A stretch of DNA of 9,301 nucleotides. Origin: a bacterium (lineage in GTDB: Bacteria > Patescibacteriota > Minisyncoccia > UBA6257 > 02-FULL-45-10c). The notes under the pieces are model-generated. The model made no database searches, had not been told where the DNA came from, and worked only from the letters and a program-made list of their open reading frames with translations. Position 1 is the first letter of the stretch. Every line of letters begins with the position of its first letter. The position numbers were made by a program, and so were the translations under genes. The DNA is taken from assembly GCA_030646555.1 (NCBI GenBank), contig JAUSKP010000036.1:1-9301 (forward strand), in the 5' to 3' direction. Shown piece by piece: positions 1-7,009 of this stretch.

Positions 1-857
1 TTGGCCGCATCCAGGGTTATTGTTCCAGTATTGGCGATGGTAACACCGCCTGTTGCCGCGAAGGGAGTGACCCATTCTATGCTGGCGGTGCGTGCGGTTG
101 CGGTGTTGTATTGCAGGCCGGCCAATGAACCGTAGGTTGGGACGGCGGACGCGGTAGCAGTGCCTTCCATGGAAAAAATGCCGTCGAGCGATACGCCGGT
201 CGTTGTCTTGTTGCCACTCCCCGCGAGCGTGAGGTTGTTGTAGGCCACAGGAAGGACGAGCTGGTCTCCAGCTCGGTTATAGGAAACGCCGGTGCCATTA
301 TAGAGTTGCGCCTGCGTCGAGAATGTTAAAGTTGGAGTCGTGCCGATAAAGATTGTGCCACTGGTTTTTAAGGCGTTGCTCATGGTCCGCCAAGTAGCCG
401 TGGCGGTGCTGGGGATTGTTTGATCACCAGAACCTGTGAAATACACATTCAGGAATAGATTGCTGTACGTACCGCTGAAGTTCCAATCACCAGTGAGTTT
501 AATGATAACGCCGCCTACCGGCTGAATCTGGCCAGCGCCGCTCACGTCACCGTTAACGGTGAAGTTTATGTTGTTCACACCAAAAGCAAGCTTGCCGCCT
601 GAATCTACCGTCAATCCAGCGATGGTCGTATCGGCTTGGAGCGTAACAGTAAATGGTGACGGTATGACGACAGTGTCCGTCGCGGCTGGGACAACTCCAC
701 CGGGCCAGGGCGCATTGACAGTTGTGGAGTTCCAGTCGCCGCTGCCTGTGGCAGTAACTGCCGACGCGTAGGCTGGGGTAGCCGGCATCAGGGTGAAACT
801 CAAAGCCAGCACCAAGGCAAAAAAAACAGTGAAAATGTTCCGCTTTATCCCTTTCAT
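1..857 (-). CDS. Secreted beta-strand-rich repeat protein, 3' end outside window
   Basis: An ORF starts at ATG 857-855 and stays open for 285 codons to the window edge. The start is preceded by AAAGGA (868-873). The N-terminus is a clear signal peptide: MKGIKR, a hydrophobic stretch, then a signal-peptidase-like site at about AYASA (residues 29-33). The mature part is rich in Thr, Gly, Asn and Ser. It begins with GSGDWNS...WPGGVVP...DTVVIPS (residues about 38-67), followed by TTIAGLTVDSGGKL (77-90). That arrangement is typical of large extracellular proteins with stacked beta-strand (beta-helix or G8-like) repeats. No catalytic motif is visible in this part. It is probably a surface or exported structural/adhesive protein, but ligand and function are unknown. 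The 71-base gap to the upstream secreted remnant suggests the two may be transcribed together. Confidence 0.85.
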   Translation of the reverse strand, partial: MKGIKRNIFTVFFALVLALSFTLMPATPAYASAVTATGSGDWNSTTVNAPWPGGVVPAATDTVVIPSPFTVTLQADTTIAGLTVDSGGKLAFGVNNINFTVNGDVSGAGQIQPVGGVIIKLTGDWNFSGTYSNLFLNVYFTGSGDQTIPSTATATWRTMSNALKTSGTIFIGTTPTLTFSTQAQLYNGTGVSYNRAGDQLVLPVAYNNLTLAGSGNKTTTGVSLDGIFSMEGTATASAVPTYGSLAGLQYNTATARTASIEWVTPFAATGGVTIANTGTITLDAA

Positions 858-928
858 CTTTTGAAAATCCTTTATTCCTTCTATTTTTATACGTAATAAA
901 CTAACACCTTGTTTTTCAGGCCATTTTC

Positions 929-1138
929 CTAGGAGTAGATCAGGGTTGATAAACCGGAGGTATTGGATATAGTTCCACCCGAGCCATCAGCTATAATCTG
1001 AGGGCTATACTGATCGTTGGCATCGGTGGAAATGGGGTTGTTTTCTGTCGAGTCAGTTGACCATGCGGCGAAGACTGCTATCGGCAAACTGAACATTAGC
1101 AGCAGAGTCAGTACAATCGGTAAAAATTTATTCACCAT
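929..1138 (-). pseudogene. Short secreted protein, probable truncated remnant
   Basis: This is a 69-codon ORF with a textbook signal peptide (MVNKF, about 17 hydrophobic residues, cleavage near AVFA-A at 21-25). ATG 1138 is chosen over the ATG at 1153 because GGGAG (1147-1151) lies 8 bases before it. The mature part, WSTDSTENNPIS followed by NDQYSPQIIADGSGG, looks like the opening of a repeat domain found in long secreted proteins of Chloroflexota and similar bacteria, where a phrase such as IITWxD usually follows GG. Here the reading stops only 14 codons after that GG. I infer a gene cut short by a frameshift, nonsense change or deletion. A genuinely small exported peptide is the alternative. 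Confidence 0.55.
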
Positions 1139-1146
1139 CAAGTGTT

Positions 1147-1151
1147 CTCCC
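1147..1151 (-). promoter_or_regulatory. Ribosome binding site of the 69-codon secreted ORF
   Basis: GGGAG on the minus strand sits 8 bases before ATG 1138. It overlaps the in-frame ATG at 1153, so it decides for the shorter start. Confidence 0.5.
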
Positions 1152-1224
1152 ATTTGGTTAAGATTGCTACGGGCACTATCTGGCGTAGAAACCGATTCGA
1201 CTAAAACCTATAATCATCGCTAAC

Positions 1225-1252
1225 CTTATCATATTACTAATAGATTAGTCAA
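1225..1252 (-). promoter_or_regulatory. Weak sigma70-like promoter candidate with a palindrome
   Basis: On the minus strand TTGACT (1247-1252) and GATAAG (1225-1230) are 16 bases apart, upstream of the 69-codon secreted ORF. The -10 match is poor. A perfect 6-2-6 inverted repeat, ACTAAT-AG-ATTAGT (1236-1249), covers the -35/spacer region and could be an operator. The rest of the intergenic stretch 1139-1349 is AT-rich. It holds a second small palindrome, TGTTA-AG-TAACA (1314-1325), and no gene that I can see. Confidence 0.3.
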
Positions 1253-1349
1253 CGAGAGTGGATACTGCCTAAATTTACATTCCAAGCAAATGTTACCCAA
1301 TAATCTACTACTTTGTTAAGTAACACTCTGTAATTCTGTTGCATATATA

Positions 1350-1736
1350 CTATTCCACACGCCTCAAAACTTCTTTAATAGTGGAAATCAATTCCTCGTT
1401 AGTAAATGGTTTTTGTAAGACAAATCTACCGTAACTCTGTATAAAACTCTCGGTTTCAACGCTGAAGGCGCTGCCAGTAGTGAATACGACCTTGCCGATA
1501 CTGTCTGGATATGCCTCCTGAAACCATTCATACAGCTCTTTACCGTCCATTAGCGGCATCTTGATATCAATTAGATATAGTTCATATTTCCTCTTTCTTA
1601 TCATCGCTTGGGCTATTCGGCCATTGGAAGCAACATCCACCTCAAATCCTTCTTTCGTAAAGACTCTCTTGCAAAGCCCACAAATTTCTGGTTCATCATC
1701 AACGATAAGAATTCGCTTTCTACTGGCACTAATCAT
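1350..1736 (-). CDS. Single-domain response regulator (CheY-like receiver)
   Basis: The protein has 128 residues and is a receiver domain with no output domain. The acidic pocket is D13/D14 in ILIVDDEPEI. The phosphoacceptor is D57 in LIDIKMP, the switch residue is T87 in VVFTTG, and the conserved lysine is K109 in LQKPF, so all catalytic positions are present. The ATG overlaps the stop of the histidine kinase by four bases (ATGA, 1733-1736), so translation of the two is probably coupled and the kinase is the likely phosphodonor. With no DNA-binding part, the protein must act by protein contact or as a phosphorelay intermediate. Its target is unknown; the gas vesicle proteins upstream in the same transcription unit are candidates by position only. 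I saw no convincing terminator after the stop. Confidence 0.93.
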   Translation of the reverse strand: MISASRKRILIVDDEPEICGLCKRVFTKEGFEVDVASNGRIAQAMIRKRKYELYLIDIKMPLMDGKELYEWFQEAYPDSIGKVVFTTGSAFSVETESFIQSYGRFVLQKPFTNEELISTIKEVLRRVE

Positions 1737-4171
1737 TCTTTTACCTCTGAGCTGGTTAGTGTATTCTTGATGGGTAATTCCACGATAAACGTTGCTCCAT
1801 TCCCCGGTTCGCTATGGGCATATATCCTGCCGTCGTGTTCGGTAATGATTCCGGTACAGATGCTTAAGCCAAGACCGGTACCCTTGCCCACCTCTTTAGT
1901 GGTGAAAAAGGGAGTGAACAGTTTACTCATGTTCTCTGTACTTATTCCCGGACCGTCATCGGAAAAGGAGACGCGGACAAAATCTCCTGTACGCTCCGTG
2001 GTAATAGTCAGATTGCCCTTCTTGTGTGCTTCAATCATAAAGAATTCAGCATTGATGACAATATTGAAAAATACTTGCTGTAACTGGGAGGTATTCCCCA
2101 TTACCGCAGACAGGTTTGAAGCAAAGCGGGTAATCACCTGAATATTATTTACCTTCTGCTCGCTGGAACGAAGTTCTAGAACTCTATTTATTGGCTCATT
2201 AACATCGATCAGCACTTTCCCTTCCTTTTGCTTCCTGACAAAGGTTAGAAGATTACTAACTATTTTAGCCGTGCGTTTCGCCTCGTTATTAACAATCTTT
2301 AAGTCAGCTTTAACATTTCCAGGGAGGTCACTATCGAGTAAAAGCTGTGAGAAACCAATGACGCTGGTTAGCGGGTTGTTGATTTCATGAGCCACCCCCG
2401 ACACCAGCTGTCCGATGGCAACCAGCCGGTCCTGTGCCATAAGTTGCGCCTGCAGCTTCTTACGCTGGGTGGTGTCGGTGAAGAAACCGACTATGGAGTC
2501 TTTACCATTGATCTTAGATTTGCCTGTAGTTATTTCCACAGAGAAAACGGCGCCATCTTTTTTTATACAATCAAGTATCGATGTGTTCTTTTCACCTCTG
2601 ACATGTGCCATAAATTCAGCAAGTACTTCCGTCAATGATTCTTTAGGGTGAATATCCGATACTCTCAACTTTATCAATTCTTCGTGAGTGTACCCCAGCA
2701 TTTCGCAGATAGCCTGATTGGCATATTTAAATTCAGTGGTTTCGGAATCGACAAGAAGTATCCCCTCTACGGCCGTTTCAAACAGTGTCCTATATCTTTG
2801 TTCCGATTCCATTAGTGCTTGCGATGCACGTTTGTTATCCAAAAGATTCCACATTTCATTAAGCAGCGAGGTTAAAACATTAACATCAGACTCTTCGTAT
2901 TCGGATACTTTGTTGGCTACTGCGGCTAGGGCGACTATTTTACCTTCGGTGAAAACGGGTATACTAAGAAAACGTTGTATAGGAACATGTCCCTCCGGGT
3001 ATCCCTTTTTATATTCTGTACTCGCGTTGTAGTCATTGACTATAATGGGACGCCGCTGTCTTATCACCTCACCCCAGAGACCCAACTCGGCAACGGGGTA
3101 ATATATAGATTGTTCCATGACACCACACTGCTCCATAGTCCCCTTTGACCAGCTATGGATGGTCATTACGGATTCATCCGGGCTCATTGTGCCGATAAAG
3201 GCGAACTTACTTTTCAGCGATACTTCACAGGCCTCTATCATAAAACTTAATATTGATTTTTCCGCTTCATTTTTCTTTCTGTGGAGGTCAAGCAAAATCC
3301 GAAGGTGCTCTGAATATTGCTCAATTCTTTTTTCTGTCTTCTTACGTTCGGTGATATCTTGAACCGTACCATGCAGGCTTACAATCTTGCCGTTTGCATC
3401 ATGGTCAGGTTCACCACGCGAGAAAGTTGTTATCCCGGTCCCGTCGGTTCGTATTTGAGTTAATTCGACTTCATAGGGTTCCCCGGTGTTAAAGGCCTTT
3501 GTCACTAGCTCATTCATCTGTTTCCAGCTTTCAGGTGTATAAAACCGTTCCATTTCCCCAAACGGCGGTACTGTAACTTTAGCATCCCATCCGTTAATCC
3601 TGCAGAGTTCATCAGACCAGGTTACCTTGTTGGTTGCTATAATCCACTTCCAGTTGCCGATTTTGGTCAAGCGCTGAGCTACTTTGAGGTCTTCGTTTAA
3701 TGTCTTCAATGCCTCCGTATCCAGATTTGCCACCGTCATATCACGTATATTGCACTGGATAATCCGCACGTGGTCTACCTGATATGCATTCGCAACGACT
3801 TCTACTGAAATTTTACGCCCGTCTCTGGTAACAAGCGGTAAATCATCCCAGCGCTTGTAACCACTCTCGGATAGCTCCTGATACGAGAGTTTGCTTGCAG
3901 GAATATCGCTTAACTCACCAATTTCCCAGAGATGCTTACCCACAAGTTCCTCCTGGGTAAATGCCAGCAGGTCTTTGACAAACGGGTTAGCATCAATAAT
4001 CTTTCCAGAATCCCCATCAAGAATCAGGATAGCATCCTGAGCCGTTTCAAAAAGGCGCCGGTATCTGACTTCCGAGTCTTTTAACTTATTTTCTATTGCC
4101 GAATTACCTGCAGGGGCAATAAAGCGATCCCTGAACAGTTTTGAAATTTCCCCTATCACGTTTATATCCAC
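1733..4171 (-). CDS. Soluble PAS-PAS-GAF-PAS sensor histidine kinase
   Basis: The protein has 812 residues and no membrane segment, so it should sense signals in the cytoplasm. Approximate domains are PAS 33-146, PAS/PAC 166-276, GAF 298-445, PAS 456-572, HisKA 585-650 and HATPase 690-806. The phosphorylated histidine is H595 in GVAHEINNPL. The ATP lid shows the N box around N703/N707, the G1 box DDGPGI (738-743) and the G2 box GKGTGLGLS (762-770). The start is GTG 4171; only a poor AAG-type ribosome site precedes it, so the exact start is uncertain. The gene follows the TraB-like gene after 59 bases and overlaps the receiver gene, which suggests it ends the gas vesicle operon. PAS and GAF domains often sense redox state, gases or small ligands; no ligand-binding residues such as a heme site can be assigned here. 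Confidence 0.95.
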   Translation of the reverse strand: MDINVIGEISKLFRDRFIAPAGNSAIENKLKDSEVRYRRLFETAQDAILILDGDSGKIIDANPFVKDLLAFTQEELVGKHLWEIGELSDIPASKLSYQELSESGYKRWDDLPLVTRDGRKISVEVVANAYQVDHVRIIQCNIRDMTVANLDTEALKTLNEDLKVAQRLTKIGNWKWIIATNKVTWSDELCRINGWDAKVTVPPFGEMERFYTPESWKQMNELVTKAFNTGEPYEVELTQIRTDGTGITTFSRGEPDHDANGKIVSLHGTVQDITERKKTEKRIEQYSEHLRILLDLHRKKNEAEKSILSFMIEACEVSLKSKFAFIGTMSPDESVMTIHSWSKGTMEQCGVMEQSIYYPVAELGLWGEVIRQRRPIIVNDYNASTEYKKGYPEGHVPIQRFLSIPVFTEGKIVALAAVANKVSEYEESDVNVLTSLLNEMWNLLDNKRASQALMESEQRYRTLFETAVEGILLVDSETTEFKYANQAICEMLGYTHEELIKLRVSDIHPKESLTEVLAEFMAHVRGEKNTSILDCIKKDGAVFSVEITTGKSKINGKDSIVGFFTDTTQRKKLQAQLMAQDRLVAIGQLVSGVAHEINNPLTSVIGFSQLLLDSDLPGNVKADLKIVNNEAKRTAKIVSNLLTFVRKQKEGKVLIDVNEPINRVLELRSSEQKVNNIQVITRFASNLSAVMGNTSQLQQVFFNIVINAEFFMIEAHKKGNLTITTERTGDFVRVSFSDDGPGISTENMSKLFTPFFTTKEVGKGTGLGLSICTGIITEHDGRIYAHSEPGNGATFIVELPIKNTLTSSEVKE

Positions 4172-4230
4172 CTTAAAAGTCTTCAGGATGCGTTATTAGA
4201 CTATATAAATCAAAAGGATACCGGCACATG

Positions 4231-4989
4231 CTAGTTAAAGGTATTAGTTGGTGTTGCCCGTACCTGTCGTTTCATCTCTACGCCATATTTCTGATCCGTT
4301 CCAGTAATTAATACAGGCGATGCCAGATATTCAGCCAGTTGTTGATATTGAACTCGCGTTTTGAGATTAATTTTGGTAAGTAATTTGTGGTATTCTCTGA
4401 CTTTGGTTAACTCTTTGACCTGAACTGTACGAACATCGATGGGTAATTTGGATAAGACATCGTGATAAGCCCCGATGAATAGGATAGCCGTGTCATCTTC
4501 TTTAAGAGTGCTTCCAATCGTCCTGGCAATAAAGTTGTCCCTATCTTCGAGCAATTTACGTTGAGCTAATTTGTATCGCAACGCAGTAGTCTCCCTTTCA
4601 CGAGTCGATTTAGCCGAGGTTAGTTTTTTAATATAGCTATATTCTCTTTGAACTAAAATGATATCTTCTGTCTTCATTAAGATAGCTCCTCTTCGAAGCA
4701 GATCAGAGATAATCTCGTAATTTACACTACCCTGCCTTATACCTTCATTGACGATTTTTAAGCCATCCTCTCCAGCGGCAACCAGGCCATCTTGGTATAT
4801 CTTAATATTGCAGACCTGTAGAGAGCTAAAGAACCGAGATACGGAATCCCAAAACCGAAAAACGGTTTTCTGATGCTCGTTCCAAAGTTCTTTTCCTAAA
4901 ATATCCGCACTGCTTTCTGATAGAGCCGGAGCCAGAGAGCCCATATCCGAAGGTGTATGAATCATTGGAACAAAGTAAATTGTTCTCAT
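4231..4989 (-). CDS. Unrecognised gas-vesicle-operon protein, possible TraB/Tiki-like fold
   Basis: The protein has 252 residues and no signal peptide or membrane helix. I do not recognise it as a named Gvp protein. Three patches recall the TraB/GumN/Tiki superfamily, which carries two GxxH motifs at the two ends plus a conserved acidic/Arg site. The patches are YFVPMIHTP with H11 near the N-terminus (a GxxH variant, PMIH), LLEDRDNFIARTI at 146-158, and AILFIGAYHDVL with G173 and H176. In that family the histidines and an acidic residue are proposed metal ligands of a peptidase-like site. The middle is charged and helical. The gene lies 10 bases after the double zinc-ribbon gene and 59 before the kinase, so it is probably co-transcribed. 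No strong ribosome site precedes ATG 4989. The family assignment is inference; the coding call is solid. Confidence 0.8.
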   Translation of the reverse strand: MRTIYFVPMIHTPSDMGSLAPALSESSADILGKELWNEHQKTVFRFWDSVSRFFSSLQVCNIKIYQDGLVAAGEDGLKIVNEGIRQGSVNYEIISDLLRRGAILMKTEDIILVQREYSYIKKLTSAKSTRERETTALRYKLAQRKLLEDRDNFIARTIGSTLKEDDTAILFIGAYHDVLSKLPIDVRTVQVKELTKVREYHKLLTKINLKTRVQYQQLAEYLASPVLITGTDQKYGVEMKRQVRATPTNTFN

Positions 4990-4999
4990 AATATTTAAT

Positions 5000-5197
5000 C
5001 TACTCTTGGTTAATTATGCTCACTCCTAATCTGTTAGCCTCTGTTCCACACTTTGGACAATATTTGTGTTCTTCCCAGAACCGCCAGGTTAATCCGCACT
5101 GCGGACACACGATGGTCCAGGGTTCGCCACAGTTAGGACAATAGGCAGCATTACCAAAGCATGTTATTAAGCAGCTAGGACACTTATTCCAGCTCAT
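5000..5197 (-). CDS. Double zinc-ribbon small protein
   Basis: The protein has 65 residues with four CPxC knuckles: C6-C9, C20-C23, C31-C34 and C47-C50. That is enough ligands for two zinc ribbons. An extra C13 lies between the first two knuckles, and W27, W38 and W41 lie near the second ribbon. A strong AGGAGG (5204-5209) precedes ATG 5197 by 6 bases. The gene sits 15 bases after gvpO, inside the operon. Free-standing double zinc ribbons usually mediate protein-protein or nucleic-acid contacts; no catalytic part is present. The first GvpA/J protein of this operon carries a related CPxC ribbon at its C-terminus, so a shared assembly or adaptor role is possible but unproven. Confidence 0.85.
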   Translation of the reverse strand: MSWNKCPSCLITCFGNAAYCPNCGEPWTIVCPQCGLTWRFWEEHKYCPKCGTEANRLGVSIINQE

Positions 5198-5212
5198 TGT
5201 GTTCCTCCTCTT

Positions 5213-5467
5213 TTAGCTCTCTTCGGTATCACCTCGTTTGCGCAGCTTCCTTCTTTCCAAACTAATGAGATCACCATCATTATTCATGGTAATTTCATAC
5301 AGTCCCAATATATCCATGGTATCGGGGATACCTTTTCTCTCCAGTATCTCCATAGACACTGTCCATCCATCGTCTTTCTTGGACATACCGGTAACACCGT
5401 CGTTAGACTTTTTACCCATAGCTACTATGTGCCCGCGCGCCTTTGTAATCACTTCCTGAGCGTTCAT
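5213..5467 (-). CDS. gvpO: Gas vesicle protein GvpO
   Basis: The protein has 84 residues. The GvpO core runs from about 33 to 80: DGWTVSMEILERKGIPDT, then MDILGLYEITMNNDGDL, then a basic ERRKLRKR tail. This matches the family pattern GW-V-E--E-IPDT-D-L--YE---D--G-L--Y/L-R. In haloarchaea GvpO is needed for vesicle formation and has been linked to control of gvp expression; in bacteria its role is less clear. AGGAGGT (5481-5487) lies 13 bases before ATG 5467, with a second AAGG nearer to the start. The gene follows the short GvpA/J gene after 23 bases. Length and core are normal, with no sign of damage. Confidence 0.9.
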   Translation of the reverse strand: MNAQEVITKARGHIVAMGKKSNDGVTGMSKKDDGWTVSMEILERKGIPDTMDILGLYEITMNNDGDLISLERRKLRKRGDTEES

Positions 5468-5490
5468 CTCAAACCTTTACCTCCTTTTCT

Positions 5491-5724
5491 CTATTTAAAA
5501 CGTTGCCCTCCAACAGCAACTGCTCGTTGAGCGGCATCCCAGTCTTCCCATATGCCATACTTTAACATGGTGTCAATTCCGGCAAGGGCAGCTTTTAGCT
5601 TTACCCCTAGAAGAGGAACCCCTGCCACATGAATGATGATGTCAGCATCGAGTATCAGACCTTTATCCAAGATTCTGTCTAGCAGGTCTACCAATGTAGC
5701 ATGGGTGTCTCTAGTCGGAACCAT
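5491..5724 (-). CDS. GvpA/GvpJ-family gas vesicle protein (short, second copy)
   Basis: The protein has 77 residues of the GvpA family (PF00741 type): TLVDLLDRILDKGLILDADI (10-29) followed by VAGVPLLGVKLKAALAGIDTM (33-53) and LKYGIWEDWD. Helix-beta-beta-helix shell proteins share the LLDRILDKG opening. This copy lacks the EARVVIASVETYLKYA core of the main shell protein GvpA, and its VAGVPLLGV...LAG wording resembles the minor GvpJ/M/S group that seeds or closes vesicles. ATG 5724 is chosen because AGGAAGG (5730-5736) precedes it. An in-frame TTG at 5742 would add six residues but overlaps that ribosome site. The gene starts one base after the gvpF/L stop codon, which suggests translational coupling. 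Confidence 0.9.
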   Translation of the reverse strand: MVPTRDTHATLVDLLDRILDKGLILDADIIIHVAGVPLLGVKLKAALAGIDTMLKYGIWEDWDAAQRAVAVGGQRFK

Positions 5725-5725
5725 T

Positions 5726-7009
5726 TTATCCTTCCTCAGCAACGACAGTGATAGGCTTCTTGGTCACAAAACTATAAGCAGGCCAAGGACCTGAGAAATG
5801 AACAGAGAAACCTTCCATGTTGTTGATTATTTCCAGTTCCTCTCCCAGACTATCAACCTTTTCTTTAGCCACTAAACAAGAACAATTAAGCAACATCACC
5901 ATCTCATTTCCCAGTTTTTTGGTTTTTTCGACTATAACGTTATCAACGTGCTTATTTATACAATAATAGAAATCCTTAAACCACGAATCGGCTAGCTGAT
6001 CCATATCTGCCTTAATCGCCTTTTCCAGCTTTTGCTTATAGATATAAGCGATTCCAGGCGATTTTTTTACCAGTTCCTCCCTGATTTGTTTTACCTCCTC
6101 ACTTGGTTCTGACATATACTTGCTTATTGCAGACGGACTATATGAGACTTGTACCACATATTCATCCCTACCCTCTATCTGACTTATCAAGGCATGAAAA
6201 GTATCACTATCTTTCTTCAGCCAATCCCTGATAACCTGATCAGCGGAGATATTATCATCTCCTGTTTTTAGTATAGTATCAAAACCTAGAGGGATAATTA
6301 CATCAAACTGTTCTTTAGCTGCATCGAGCACACTTTGGTGAGTTTGTAACCATCTTTTTACCGTTTCGTCATTCATAGATTGGTACGGTTTAGTGGGACA
6401 ACAGTGTACAATAGCGCTCAAATCTTGGTAACTAACAGTATAAACCTCGTTTCCGTCTATCCCCATCGGACCCAGACAAACTTCTTTTCCACCGGCAGTC
6501 ACTCCATATACATATCGCCCTTTATGTTGAGAAATTGTTTCTGATTCTTTTCTTGATACTTTGTCGACGGCAACTCCTGCATCTCCATTGACAGCCTGCA
6601 AATGTTCGGCTTTTTCTGAATACCTTAGTTGTTCCGATGATTCTCCGGTTTCAGGTATTCTATTGTCATCCAGTTGTGTTACAAAGTACGATTCCGTAGA
6701 AACGGTCCCGTTCAACTCCCTAAGAAGTGTTTCTAATCCATCAGTTGGTCCATGCTGCTGGGAGAGCACTGTAGTCAATAGTTCAATTATTTTAGAGTCG
6801 CTGCAACCATCGTTCTTGCCGCGAGAAACCTTCAAGGATTCGATAAAAGCTCCAATAATATCAAGGGTCGGTTCATTTACTGGAGTCCCTGCCGCATATA
6901 GGACAACCCTTATGTTTTCTTTGTTAAGCGACTTACCAGCCACGTGCAAAGCCAAGGCAGCGTAAAATATATTCTCCATCTTGCTGTTTTCGCTATTTTC
7001 CTTTTCCAT
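5726..7009 (-). CDS. GvpF/GvpL protein with archaeal P1/L12-like N-terminal domain
   Basis: The protein has 427 residues in three parts. Residues 11-60 (MENIFYAALALHVAGK, ENIRVVLYAAGTPVNE, IIGAFIESL) follow the pattern of the N-terminal dimerisation domain of archaeal/eukaryotic ribosomal stalk protein P1 (L12): ME-YAALLLH-AGK, -N---VL-AAG--V-E. Residues 61-162 look like a low-conservation linker. From RYVYGV at 165-170 to about 416 it is GvpF/L: GIDGNEVYTVSYQDLSAIV (183-201), THQSVLDAA with VIIPLGFDTIL (223-247), and a C-terminal NMEGFSVHFSGPWPAYSF (397-414). GvpF/L are accessory proteins thought to act in assembly of the GvpA shell. GGGAGGAAG (7016-7024) precedes ATG 7009, and the start lies inside the end of gvpK (17-base overlap). 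M11 has no ribosome site, so the P1-like part is in the protein from either start. Confidence 0.93.
   Translation of the reverse strand: MEKENSENSKMENIFYAALALHVAGKSLNKENIRVVLYAAGTPVNEPTLDIIGAFIESLKVSRGKNDGCSDSKIIELLTTVLSQQHGPTDGLETLLRELNGTVSTESYFVTQLDDNRIPETGESSEQLRYSEKAEHLQAVNGDAGVAVDKVSRKESETISQHKGRYVYGVTAGGKEVCLGPMGIDGNEVYTVSYQDLSAIVHCCPTKPYQSMNDETVKRWLQTHQSVLDAAKEQFDVIIPLGFDTILKTGDDNISADQVIRDWLKKDSDTFHALISQIEGRDEYVVQVSYSPSAISKYMSEPSEEVKQIREELVKKSPGIAYIYKQKLEKAIKADMDQLADSWFKDFYYCINKHVDNVIVEKTKKLGNEMVMLLNCSCLVAKEKVDSLGEELEIINNMEGFSVHFSGPWPAYSFVTKKPITVVAEEG
5730..5736 (-). promoter_or_regulatory. Ribosome binding site of the short GvpA/J gene
   Basis: AGGAAGG on the minus strand lies 5 bases before ATG 5724, within the last codons of gvpF/L. 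It fixes the start of the downstream gene and implies coupling. Confidence 0.6.
6830..6979 (-). other. P1/L12-like stalk domain within GvpF/L
   Basis: Residues 11-60 of the GvpF/L protein. Matching positions include ME, the YAAL-LH run, AGK, N at 32, VLYAAG at 36-41, V44/E46 and the closing IIGAFIESL. In the ribosome this helical domain dimerises and binds stalk protein P0/L10. Here it is fused to a gas vesicle protein, with no acidic Ala-rich hinge or C-terminal P-protein tail. The match is made by eye. Confidence 0.65.

Noticed and set aside
77..298. Minus-strand open frame of 73 codons
   Set aside because: It is on the same strand but out of frame with the secreted gene at 857-1, and its Pro/Ser/His-rich product is typical of a shifted frame.
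559..771. Plus-strand open frame of 70 codons
   Set aside because: It is antisense to the secreted beta-repeat gene, whose frame is continuous with a signal peptide and ribosome site.
1608..2141. Plus-strand open frame of 177 codons
   Set aside because: It lies opposite the well-supported histidine kinase and receiver genes, has no recognisable domain, and reads as a shadow of their codons.
5725..5742. Upstream TTG start adding six residues to the short GvpA/J gene
   Set aside because: The extra codons cover the AGGAAGG ribosome site that fits ATG 5724, and GvpA/J homologues begin close to that point.
6561..6965. Plus-strand open frame of 134 codons
   Set aside because: It is fully antisense to gvpF/L, is low-complexity in Ser/Thr, and has no family pattern.
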